From assembly GCF_030463565.1 (NCBI RefSeq), contig NC_134649.1:40759044-40823043 (forward strand): 64,000 bases of DNA, written 5' to 3'. The notes under the pieces were generated by a model, which was given only the letters and a program-made list of their open reading frames with translations, was not told the DNA's origin and did no database searches. This document shows positions 36,701 through 47,100 of the stretch, piece after piece. The position numbers and the translations under genes were made by a program. Every line of letters starts with the position of its first letter. Within the stretch, counting starts at the first letter, position 1. Origin of the DNA: Pelecanus crispus. Lineage: Eukaryota; Chordata; Aves; Pelecaniformes; Pelecanidae.

Positions 36701-39700
36701 CAGGAATGAAGTTTGGATCAGAAGCTTCTGGTAACCGGAGAACTACCGAAGATATCACAAGAGCCTTGAGAAAGCAGAGCACAAGTGGGACATCAGCTGT
36801 TTAAACCTGCAACGGCAGCTTTGCGTGGGACTCGGAGGTGAGCCCCAACCACAGCACAGCGGGAGATACTTGCAGTTCTGATATGGGGATGGGGGGGGAG
36901 AAACGTTACACATCTGTCTGGCCTTCCCCCTGCACACAAGGAAGACAGAAGAGGTGGCAAAACTCAATCTCACCAAGTTCTCTGCAGCTCACTCTCTCAC
37001 CCAGGTAAGCAGGGACCGTAATTCCCCGCAGGGGTAAACACAGCGATAGCTCTACACCCCAGACCACAGAGCAGAAAACAGCAAATCCCCAAATCAGAAA
37101 ACAAGTCGGATTCCTACTGCCTAACAAAGCACTGTCCGTGGAAAGTTTTCTACACTGGATTAAAATTGGGACTGAAATAAGAAAATAAGGGGAAAAACGG
37201 CTTTTGGGAGAAACGCGTTCTGCCTTGTTCACGATGCCTGCAGCCTTGGTTGTGGACAGCCACTCAGTTTGATGGAGACACATTGCCTCCCTGTGCTCGT
37301 AAAGCACACCAACAACCCACCATGAGATCTCTTCAGACTTAGTGTGGGCTGAGATGAGCACTCAGACACTCACACTGAAATTCAGCTGCGCCCTGACATT
37401 TGGGCAGTGATTACTTCTATTCCCTGAGGCTCTGAAGAAAAACACAGCAAGATTTCCGATTTTTATTTCTCCCTACTGCCTAATCTTGCAAACTGCCACC
37501 CAATTCACAGAATCCACTGCCAGGTGGTCTCTGCAATGGCAGTATCTTCTGAACAGACTGCGTTTGGAAAACACAACAGAACACATAAAAGCGCTGAAGG
37601 TTGAAAAGGCTTTGTCTGATATTTGTTTTCCATTAACAGGATTATTTGATTACTAGTGTTTCCTAACTAAAAAGTGCACAGATGGTCTGACTTACAAGCT
37701 TTAGAAATGACGTCTCATAGCCAGAGGGGGATAAAATAGGGCAGGGACTTTTTCATAGCTCCACGAAATACGCTTGGGTTCAATGCAGATGACTTACCCA
37801 CATTTAAAAACAAACCGCAAGTTCCCCTGAGGTGCCCAGCGCCATGCTCCAAAGCACAGAGCTCACATTAAGTCGTTAACGAGCCAGCCACTGCTGTAGT
37901 CCCACTACAGCCCACTCTGCTGAACGCAAAGATCACAGACCAGCCACTTATTTCCTTAAACTGGCTCTCGCATGCCACAACACTTTGTGTTAAGTAAAAT
38001 CCCCAGAAATGCAGGAGTCCTTCTTTGCTAGCAACTTCTGGTTTTGTCTAACAGAACCCAGTTAAACACACACTTCCACTAATTTAAACAACAGATGCAA
38101 TTTTTTCTTTAAACCAGCTGATTCAGATTGGTACTGTTTGCACGGATAGAGAAGTCTCTGGAAGTCTTTTAAAGTCAGAGCTGGCTCCTGGCAGGTTCAT
38201 CCAGGAGATAAGAGCTGTCTTGTGAGTTGCAGTTTCTAAATAAGGGACTCCCTATCGGAGGACAAAGGAGAACAGACTTGCGTGGCATCTCAAACGTTGA
38301 ATGTCTGTCCTTGCCCATGATACCATCCTCAGGGAGCAAAATTTCCCCCAGAACTGATGGAGGTGCTGGAGTGACAAGTTAAAAGCTGTGGGATTACTGC
38401 TGCCAGGACTGACCTGCCTTTTCACAACTTCAGTACCTTCCCTGCAGGCCAGGATCAACTCTCACTTCAGCCGGGCAGAGAAGGTGGAAACAGTTTTCCT
38501 GAGCGAAAACCAGAGCAACTTCCCCAGACCATGGTTCTGGTAATGACGTCAGTTTTGTGAACGCTGTGGGGTATCAGTTCCAGGTTGGTGTGTCTGTTTA
38601 CTGAATGTCAGACAGAAACTCACTTAGAAATTTCCATACCACCAGTACCACATATGTAGAAATGACAAAAAAACTTTGTATATTTCTTCCGGATACTTAC
38701 TGCATTAAAGGAATTTAATAAGAAACCTATCTGATTTATGGCCAGGCTTTCAGCGTGTATAACCTATTTGGAATCAGAAAAAAACCCCTCTTCTTGAGAA
38801 AGCATCTAAAAGACTCTCAATGCTATCTTTTCAGAGACAACAGGTGTTCTCTGACTGTGCAGTAGCAGGAATTTTGCAATCATCTGTCCCAAAAAATTAA
38901 TTTGTATATTCTCAGTGGATTTCCAGAACAGAGTTCAATTAACGAGGCTTTACCAGTCACAGCAAAAAAATCACAGAAAGGTAAAGGTTTTAAAATACCT
39001 GAAAGAAGAATGTCATGTGGTTGTATATCAGAGCAGCCAGAAATAAAGATAAATCTAGAACAGGACGCAAAATGGTGCAAGACATCAGACCCATCAATTC
39101 TCCTGTTACTCATCTCGGCGGCACTGAAGCACCAACATTAAATTGCTTTATCATCATTTATTACCAAAAGTTTGGGGATCTCTCGTCCCTTTCTAATACT
39201 TAGCAGCTTCTTCGAGGTCCTCTTCAGTGATCTTCTGTCTATTCGTGGCATTTTAAAGGGAATCTGAAAAAACCTGGAAAGGTTAATCTTCCAAATTCTT
39301 CTAAGTGGGCCACCTCAAACAAGTAACCTCCGCGAGCACCATATCAAAATACCTTGCACAAAATCACGCTGTTTTTAACACAGCCCCAGGGAAAAGCGAC
39401 ACAGGGAGGAGAAGCGCACACGCGAGAAGGCCTTTTCCCGCGAGTGGGCGTACGGCAGCGGCGGGTGCGGGGCAGATTCCCCCCGGCCGCTGCCAGACGG
39501 TGCCCCCCCGCCGGCGGGGACCTCCCAGAGCTGCGCGCCGCTGCCTGCCGGGCCCCGCGGCCCCGCTCCCACGGCCCCGGCAGCAGGTGACGGCCGGGCC
39601 GTCACCCCCCGAGCCGGCCCCGGGGCAGTGGGCCGAGCTGCCCGCCCGCTACCGGCGTGCCCCGGGCCCGGCAGCAGCGCGGGCCGGTGTCCGCCGCTGC

Positions 39701-40161
39701 CCCACCGGCGGGGAGGACGCCGGGCTGCGGGAGGCGGCGGCGGGGCCGGTACTCACCGAAGAGGAGCGGCTTGAGGCTGAGGGTGCGCACGGCGTGGACC
39801 CTGCCGGGCACCAGCTCCACCCGCTGCGTGTGGCCCACCTGCGGGGAGAGCGGCGGTGAGCGGCGGCGCGGCCCCGGCCCCGGCCCCGGCCCCCCCGGCG
39901 CGGCCTTGCCTTGATGCCCTCGAGGCGCGGCAGGGCGCGGGCGGGCGGCGGCGGCGGCGGGGGGGCGGCGGGCGGCCCGCCGGCCTCGCCGGCGCTGAGG
40001 TGCACGAAGAGCAGCAGCCCCAGCACGTTGAGGACGTAGAGGTGGGCGAAGACCATGAGGACGAGGAAGTAGGGCCGCGAGCAGACGGGCCGCGGGCGGC
40101 CCCCCGGCGGGCCGGGCAGCGGGGGACCCTCTGCCCGCGCCGCCGCCGCCGCCGCCGCCAT
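21776..40161 (-). CDS. P4HTM: Transmembrane prolyl 4-hydroxylase
   Basis: P4HTM is an ER-membrane 2-oxoglutarate and Fe(II)-dependent hydroxylase that can act on HIF-alpha. Nine coding exons in transcript order: 40161-39910, 39838-39757, 29769-29579, 28566-28470, 26360-26198, 24588-24403, 23945-23855, 23313-23190 and 22017-21776. Total is 1428 nt, 475 aa, against 502 in human. There is one membrane helix at about residues 31-54 ([20 protein letters not shown]), followed by a proline run. Two EF-hands are split over exons 3-5 ([12 protein letters not shown] and DPDGNGVLSLEE). The iron ligands are H294 and D296 in HAHMD and H407 in LHGGCL; K417 in GTKW binds 2-oxoglutarate. The H-to-K spacing of 10 equals that of human H441/K451. 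The C-terminal tail has a short Gly/Ala/Glu expansion. Intron 1 (71 bp) uses a GC donor. Intron 2 (about 10 kb) holds a sizzled-type gene in antisense. Confidence 0.97.
30650..31216. mobile_element. Solo LTR of an endogenous retrovirus, ERVL-like
   Basis: The element is 567 bp, begins TGTCCTGGTTTC, ends AAACCACGACA and is flanked by a perfect 5-bp target duplication CACTG (30645-30649 and 31217-31221). TG...CA ends, a 5-bp duplication and no internal coding region mark a solo LTR left by recombination. The sequence resembles an LTR family I recall as common in neoavian genomes and assigned to ERVL. It lies in P4HTM intron 2, about 1.2 kb upstream of the nested sFRP promoter. The intact duplication suggests moderate rather than ancient age. 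Confidence 0.85.
31399..31421. repeat. Poly(G) tract
   Basis: An uninterrupted run of about 20 G lies between the solo LTR and the nested gene. It is a simple repeat, and its length is uncertain in assembly. Confidence 0.9.
32422..32428 (+). promoter_or_regulatory. TATA box of the nested Sizzled/Crescent-type gene
   Basis: TATAAAA occurs 73 bases before the start codon at 32501, which puts the likely start site near 32450. This contrasts with the TATA-less CpG-island promoters of all other genes in the window and suggests tissue-restricted expression. Confidence 0.75.
32501..35987 (+). CDS. SZL: Secreted frizzled-related protein of the Sizzled/Crescent subfamily, nested in P4HTM intron 2
   Basis: Members of this subfamily are secreted. 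Frog Sizzled inhibits BMP1/Tolloid proteinases and so sustains Chordin; Crescent also modulates Wnt. Four exons: 32501-32826, 33605-33777, 34705-34794 and 35653-35987, totalling 924 nt, 307 aa. Residues 1-34 form a signal peptide ending GSPGAWA. A cysteine-rich frizzled domain follows from C43 ([38 protein letters not shown], then [31 protein letters not shown]). A netrin-like domain follows ([42 protein letters not shown]) and ends [10 protein letters not shown]. Exons join in phases 2, 1, 1. The subfamily call rests on overall pattern. Sizzled and Crescent cannot be separated with certainty here, so SZL is provisional. Introns 2 and 3 both end in in-phase CAGCAG tandem acceptors. The gene lies antisense within P4HTM. 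Confidence 0.88.
33786..33802. repeat. Poly(T) tract just after the exon 2 donor of the nested gene
   Basis: A T-rich run of about 17 begins a few bases into intron 2 of the Sizzled/Crescent-type gene. U-rich tracts just after a donor can help TIA1-type splicing factors, but this may simply be a simple repeat. Confidence 0.7.
35988..39756. other. 3' flank of the nested gene and remainder of P4HTM intron 2
   Basis: I see no further exon. The 3' UTR of the Sizzled/Crescent-type gene must begin at 35988. I found no canonical AATAAA close by; an ATTAAA occurs near 37158. The minus-strand open frame over 35818-36558 is antisense to the last exon and looks accidental. Confidence 0.45.
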
Positions 40162-40320
40162 CGCGCCGCCGGCCCGCCAGGCCTCGCGCGTCACCCCGGC
40201 AACCGCCCGGCGTGCTGCGTCACGGCGCCGCGGGGGGGCGGGGCCAAGGGAGTGGGCGTGGCGCTGGCGGGAAAAGCACGTGCGCCGGCGGCGCCGGCCC
40301 CGTCACCCCCTCCCTCCCCA
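39400..40320 (-). promoter_or_regulatory. P4HTM: CpG island and P4HTM promoter
   Basis: CG-dense sequence covers P4HTM exons 1 and 2 and about 150 bp upstream. There is a CRE-like TGCGTCACGG near 40216 and an E-box CACGTG at about 40278. No TATA box is seen. The start ATG at 40161 is in a GATGGCGGC context resembling a YY1 element. GC content falls sharply on the ARIH2 side. Confidence 0.65.
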
Positions 40321-40359
40321 AGAAGAGCCAGGACGCCTCCGAAGTTAGAAAGTCACAAT

Positions 40360-40365
40360 TTATTT
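40360..40365 (-). terminator. ARIH2: Possible distal ARIH2 poly(A) signal
   Basis: TTTATT on the plus strand is AATAAA on the minus strand, the last such signal before the P4HTM promoter. If used, the ARIH2 3' UTR would be about 3.7 kb and would end about 200 bp from the P4HTM start codon. Nearer candidates lie at 43719-43724 and 42811-42816. Confidence 0.4.
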
Positions 40366-40896
40366 CAAATAAACCACGGGCACAGCTCTGGCAAACCGTC
40401 TCCCGGGCGGTTTCCGCCGCCCCTGCCCCTCTCCAGTGCCTGCGAAGAAAAGCGAGGGGCGGCAGCGGCCTTGTGGACCCCCCCAGCCCCTGCCAGGGGT
40501 ACACCGCAGCTCCCCCCGCCCCCCGACACTGTCCCACAACCTGAACCAGACCGGGGCGAGGAAAGGAATTCCCAGAACAAGCGCCTCATTTAAAAATAAA
40601 GTTATATTTTTTTTCACCCACTTAAAAAGTCTAAAATTTAGAGTGCAAGACTATAGTACAGAAACCTCCTGCTGCCCCTGCCCCCGCGCGGGCGCAGCGC
40701 ATTTGCCAGTGCGCAGAGCAGCAGTCATGCAGTTTACGTCATCGGTAGAAAATTTTTTGTTACAGTCTGGGAAGCCTGAGGACTATTAGAGATGAGGCAG
40801 CCAATGCACTAACACAAGCGAAGCTGAAATAAAGGAGTACTGGATGCAAGGATGGAGAGGTGTCAGGCTGGCGCAGGAACTGGAAATGAGTGCAAA

Positions 40897-40919
40897 ATAA
40901 AAAAAAAAAAAAAAAAAAA
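40897..40919. repeat. Poly(A) tract
   Basis: An A-run of about 21 on the plus strand lies within the putative ARIH2 3' UTR. I see no SINE body or target duplication beside it, so it is treated as a simple repeat. Confidence 0.85.
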
Positions 40920-43718
40920 GAGCAAACATTCCACATCTGTAGCAGTAATGCACCAAAGGGAAACTTGTACCTCAGAATTAATTGCTCCTGAGCCACCTTC
41001 TAGCCACCTACATTCATGAAACCTTGCTGACTGGAATAGGGCTGTGCGCCTATTAGAGGGGAAAAAACTAGCCTTGTCTTTTGGCATTGGGAACTCCTGT
41101 TTCTTTCCTGTCACCTGCCTCTCAAGCAGTACCAGTCACTTTACACAAAGAGCCAATCGTCCCTACGCTCTGCAGGTTTTGTCTTGGAGCCTACGACTTT
41201 CTGTACGACATCAATACAGAAGTCACCCTGCCTGGGCTGCAAAAGCAAGTCAGTCCTGTTGTTGTCCCAGAGAGTACAGAAACAGGATCTGTGCGTGCAA
41301 ACCAGGACTTTCACCACCTTCAGAAAGGGTGTTTTGTCTTCTTTTAAAATAAACAGAACTGCTGACAAAGCTCTCGTTTCAGAAAATTTTAAAAGAATTA
41401 GGGGGTGCACTGTGCAATATTTATTACTGTTCCTCAGCGAAGCTTCTCAGCAGTCTGTTCAATAAGTTTGGCCAGAGCTATATGGTCTAGCTTGTCTACA
41501 AACAAGGACTCATAGCAAAGCATTTTGTGGGGGCATGGGAGGGGTGGGAAGGAAGGAGGCAGGGAGGGAGAGAGACAAAACCCCATTCTCATCTCGCTCA
41601 AAGCTGGAGAATTATGCAACAGAAGTGAGAGTTCTTTGGGATTAGGGTACTCCACATACCTGTTCTGCGAAAAGATTAGGTGTTACGATAGTTACATTTA
41701 GACAACAAGAACACCAGCTTTTATCCTAATTAGTACTTTGCACATTATATTTTTAAAGAAGAGTTTAAACATTGGTTCTAGGCACTGCAAACTGCCAGGT
41801 CTCAGCAAGCCTTCCCCCACACTATCCCTTCCCCTGGGGCCAGTGTGCCCAGACTTTGACAATTATTTGGGAAGGGGAGAGGGAGGAAGAGACTGACACT
41901 AGAATATATCATGAGGAGGGCACAAAGAGGCTTGTGCTGGGAGCAGAGGAGGGAATGAAGTCAGGAAACAGAGGCTGGAGCAAGGACACATCTACCTCTA
42001 CAGCTCCAGCCTAGAGGGGAGCCAGAACAGGACAGAGCAGGAACACAAGGAGCCACGGTTATGAGATCTCTTGCGCAGCAAGCAGCACTGCTCCCAGAAA
42101 CCATGGCCTCCCTCCCTGCCCCGCTCCCTGGCTCCAGCCACCCCTCTGCAACCCTGCTCTACCCTCAGCCGCTTCTGTTGTAACCCCCACTCTGCTGCCA
42201 GCAGCTCCTCGGCAGTACGTTTCCCCGTTCCCTGAGGATACATCCCACGCCAGGGAAAGGAGGGAGGAAGGAAAAGGCCTCTCAGTTTGAAAATTTCCTG
42301 TGTACAAGAAGCATGGCCACAGGATTAGCTGCTATGACAGCTGCTACTCCTTTAAACTGATTCATCTCTCTTGTTAAAATCCATTTGCCCAATTACACGT
42401 ACTGCAAATACTTGTCTCACATGTCTCAGGTACATGAAAAAGGCTCCAACAGCAGAGTTAGCTTATTCTGACACGCAGGAATTTAGCACTTTTCCCCCCT
42501 CCAGTTTAATCTTTGTCAAGTGACATTATATAAGAGCAACAGAGTATGTGCAGGGATGCATCAAAGGTAACACTTCCACAGACAGTGTGGAAGAGAATCC
42601 CATGAGTTCCCCGCAGAGGTGAAGATTTCCTCCAGAGACTCCAGCTCCGCCCCACTGGCTGCAAACACCACGTTCCTGGTGCAGGTGACATACATGCCTG
42701 TGAAATCATCTTAACATGTGGCCTGCTTCCTGTAGCAAACAGGCAAGCATCAACATTTAAGTAACCTTTTTCATGTTAACCCCTACTAAGATGAACTAGG
42801 TTTTCATATTTTTATTTTAGTGTATATTTTACATTAGAAAAAAGAATGTTAATAAAAAAAGCTCCACATGCTCCTAACAATCAATTTTCTGATAATTCCC
42901 CACCAGTATCAATACTAATATACAAATAAATTAATTTTGCTAGTTAATTTTCTGCCTGGCTTGGTGCAGGCTCTGCACAAGCAGCGCACCTGTATTCAAG
43001 TGCCCGTCCACATTGCCAACATGTGTCAGGGAGTGTGTTGTACATAATCTTTCCTCCTCATAATGTAGCAGTGTTTAGCCTCACCTTGACAAATGGGATC
43101 AAATTTTCTCAGCCACGTTACCCAGCAGGCACAAATAATCTTTACCAGGTTGCATGGCACTGTTATAACATGGATTGTTTCACTCTGCAAAAGCCCCAAG
43201 CCTTGATTAACAACTGTGTGCTACTATTCCCTCATCACTCACTTTGGCAATACAACACCCTCCCCACAAAAACAAGTAAAGCAAAAATCTACATGGAAGA
43301 CCTAAAATTCACCAAATGCAGAATCTGACCTGACTCAAGGCATATCCCCCAGTATTAACCTGGTCTCTCCACTACAATTCCTCTGTTTGGTTTTGTTTGT
43401 GTAGCAGGATTTTGCACAGCTGATTTACAAGAAAAGAGATGTCACATGTCATACGAAATCATGGCCACTGCTGGTACTGTCGGGTCAGACACAGCAGCAG
43501 CCACTCTTAGCAGCAGCCACTCTTAACACTAGCCACTCTCCTCATGCAATGCCGATGCTACAATGCCCTGGTTAAAGGAGCATCGGGAAATCTAGCTGTG
43601 ACATTTTGTAACCTCCTTCAGTGCCTAGGAGGATTTCTGGGTCAGAGGAAGGGAGCGGGAGAGGGGGAAAAGCCCATTAAATTTACAAGCAGATTAAGGA
43701 AAAACACTCCACTGCCAA

Positions 43719-43724
43719 TTTATT
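43719..43724 (-). terminator. ARIH2: Proximal ARIH2 poly(A) signal candidate
   Basis: AATAAA on the minus strand about 380 bases after the ARIH2 stop codon is the first canonical signal met by the transcript. Confidence 0.6.
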
Positions 43725-44103
43725 TTTAAAAAGGGTTGTGTGTTATTCTAAGGTTTGTCTGTATAATTGTACAACCGTTGAAAATTACATAAATTGTAAT
43801 GATCTAATACTATTAACAGCCATTCAGAGAAAAACTCCCTCCCCTTCTGAAACCATCAAGGGCAGGAGGGAAATGTCCCAGGAAATATGCCAATCTGAAT
43901 TCTGGCCTCTAAGCCTGGCAGAAACAGAAAGATAAGAGAACAAACTGGACTAAGATGTGGTGTTTGCATGTGTCTGACTTGCAAGGGGAGGGGTGGCTTT
44001 GTCCTTGGCCGTGTTCTCCCAGAGGCAGTGCCTGCTTATCCCGTGAAGCTGCCATCACTTCACTTGCTGCTCTCACCCCTGCACTTTGTCACTTCCTCCT
44101 GTC

Positions 44104-47100
44104 TTATGTGTCATGGAAGTCTTTCAGCAGGGTCCTCCGTCTCTGCTCTGCTATGTGCATCTGATTCTCTAAATCCTGGTAAAACAGAAGGTAGAAACCG
44201 TTAGCATGAACTACTGTGAGAAGAGCTCATTTTCCTTAGGGAGAGACTCAGGCTCCAGCCTGAGCAGCTTCAACCTTCACATGCACTCTGGATCACAGGA
44301 TTGTAGATCCTTTTCCTTTTGACGTGGGCTCCCTCTACAGTTACCTGGCTCCTGCTCTGTCTAAAAAGCTACGCGCTTAAGGAATCTGCTCTTCACTAGA
44401 GGGCTACGTGCAGCTTCCTCCAGAGCTTTGTTGGTCCCGTTTCAGTTTGCAGGACTCACTGCAGCCCTCCCTGATCTCCCATAAGGCAGTGAGCACTCCA
44501 ATTCTACAACCACCTCTGGCTAAAGGTGAGTTTCTGGATGTAGTTTCTCAGAACCCTCACTTGACTGCCTTGCCGCTCCTACAGAAGTGTTAAGCCCAAC
44601 AAACAAAATCCAGCCAGCAGGCTCAAGCAAGAACACTCACCCCTCTGTCATAGCTGTCTGCTCGCTCCACCTTCCATGAGAGATTTTCAATTTCAGCTTC
44701 CAGCTGGGCCTGCTGGTACTCAAACTGCAAAAAGCAAAATTAGAGACAGCAACAAGAAACTAGTTTAGTGGAGCAGTTTCATACCACACACTACAGTTGA
44801 GGAGCAGACAAATGTGTTCTGCTGACAGCTGTGCTGGTAGAGCAGGTTTATGCCTCCTCCTTATCCATCTTCAGCTACACAGCATCACCCCTTCCAGGAG
44901 TTTCTTGTGTAAGCACTCCCCAACCTGCATCACTCAATTAACCCAGTCAGCCTAAAAACACTGCAAGTGACAAGTATCTCCTAACTCAGCTCATTCTGCC
45001 ATTAACAGGTCAGGAAGTGCTCTCGTGAGCAGCTCTGTGAGTGGAGCAGAGGGACTGTTAACCACTGCTGGGAGCAGTAACTTGTTCCACTGGCACAGCT
45101 GGATTCAGAAGAGAATATCTGTCCACAGCCTCAGAGAATACATATGATGCTATGGGGAGAGACTGGATAACAGGTTTTACTGGGCAACTAAGTCAAAGAA
45201 ACAATCTCTTCAGTGAATTCAGGGCTATTTTTGGACATGTCCAGTCCATGGGATGCTCCAAGCCAGCAAGGAACTTAGAGCAGGAATAAAAAGCAAAGCT
45301 ACACCCTGATTCAAGGTTGGAAAAGCTATCCTCCAGCAGTTCTTCACATGACATATGGTCCATAGCACTGTGGTAAGTCTTACCAAGGAACAAACGCACA
45401 CTTCCAGCCTCACAACATTTTGGATAAATTGCTTGTTAGTGAAAGTGCAGTGCTGCCCTGGGAAAATAATGTAATGTATCAGAGGACTGAGCTGCTGGTC
45501 AACTGGAAGTGAAGAGGAAAGGTGCAAAACCACCTATTATTCGTCCTGCCCTTACCTCAAACTCAAGACTAATATTTCACACACTGCCAAGCTCTGGAAT
45601 TCAGCCCAGCATGCTGCCAGCTACACCCCAAAGAGCTATCAGCAAAAAAAGAGCAAAACATCTTACCAGTTTCTTTCTGGGACCAGACTCCATGTAGTAG
45701 GCATATGGATATGTGTACTGCAGAGTGTAACGACACTGTCGGGGAGTGGGAGGAGGAGAGAGAAAAGGACAAAAGTCTCAGGCTTGGAAGTCAGCACAGT
45801 CACATTTGTGTGACCACTACAGGCTAAGAAGCTACCTTCTGACAAGGACGACTGGACACTTCATGGTAGAATTTCCTACACCTTCCTTGGAAGAACTTGT
45901 GTAGTTGAAGTATAACTTCACAGAGGTCACTTACAGATGATTTTTGGCTAGTTCATGTCCTAGACCAGAGGTACTGTCCCACATACCCACAACCCCTAAA
46001 TGCCCTTCTTCGCTTGGTGTTGTGAATTTAGCATTCTGGTGTGTATTCTCTTCTCTGTGTCAAACAAGCCACAACTACCCACCTTTGCAAGTAGTTTTGC
46101 AGCATTTTGTAGGTATTGCCAGTCTATCCATGTTCCCAAGTTGTTCATAACTCTTTCTTGGATTTTCTCCTGGATTCGTTGGTACGTCTGTGCCTCCAGC
46201 TGTAGGCTTTTATTGTGATTCTCCCACTGCAAGGGGTGGGGGTGGGGAGATGGGGAAAGAAAAAATTGCATGAGACCAGAATACTGCTGCTGTACAAGCA
46301 CAAGCTCTAGCAAGCAGAAATTGAAGTGGGGCAGGAGTCCAGCAAGGCAAGACATGCTGTGGGAAAGAACAGCAAGGCAGCACCTCCAGTAGCAAGTAGC
46401 GGAGGCTGTATACAACAGACTGACAGCAGCAAAGAGCCGGGAGCAAACCCAGCTCCTCAGAGTGGGAATGCCCTCTGGTTGCACAATGACCTTGTGTCTA
46501 ACAAGATGGAAAGTAATGGTGATTCTCCTACTTAAAAGATTTCTACAGAAAGGTCAAGTGTTTAAATTAACATTTAACATGGGCTCAGTGAACTCCAACA
46601 TCCATGTGCCCATTGTAAGCATGGCCATTTCCCACAGCCTGTTGGTCTGGAGAGCCAGGAATAAACACATTTTACCAAAGAACTTGGCTCATGGTGTGAA
46701 GAATAATCTCATTTTAATGGGGAAACTGAAATGCAGCAGCATTGAACTTCTACCATGTTCTCATCTAGGGATGCTGCTCTAGAATTGCACTGTATGGCCA
46801 GGTGCATGGAGCCTGCTGTGTGGACAGAGATGCTCTGACTGCAACTTTTAAAAATGTGATTACATGACATTTTAGGAAAACTTTGCTACAGCCAATGGAG
46901 CTTTGAACATGGCAGCTTTTATTTAGTTTTTGTCTCTAGAAAGACATACTGCAAGGAACTGAAGTTCCCCGATCCCAGAAGGAAATTATTAGAGCAATAT
47001 CTATCTACTGCAGCAGCACTCAGCCTGCAGGAAAATGGTATAGTGACACACAGGTAATATTGATTTTCTCTAGCACAAGGAAATATAGAAGTGAATATGA

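Larger units (their letters stand above)
40366..44103 (-). other. ARIH2: Probable ARIH2 3' UTR / 3' flank
   Basis: The sequence follows the ARIH2 stop on the minus strand and shows no exon of another gene. Three minus-strand AATAAA signals occur (43719-43724, 42811-42816 and 40360-40365), so alternative 3' ends are plausible. A small direct repeat containing AGCCACTCT lies at about 43496-43540. Confidence 0.5.
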
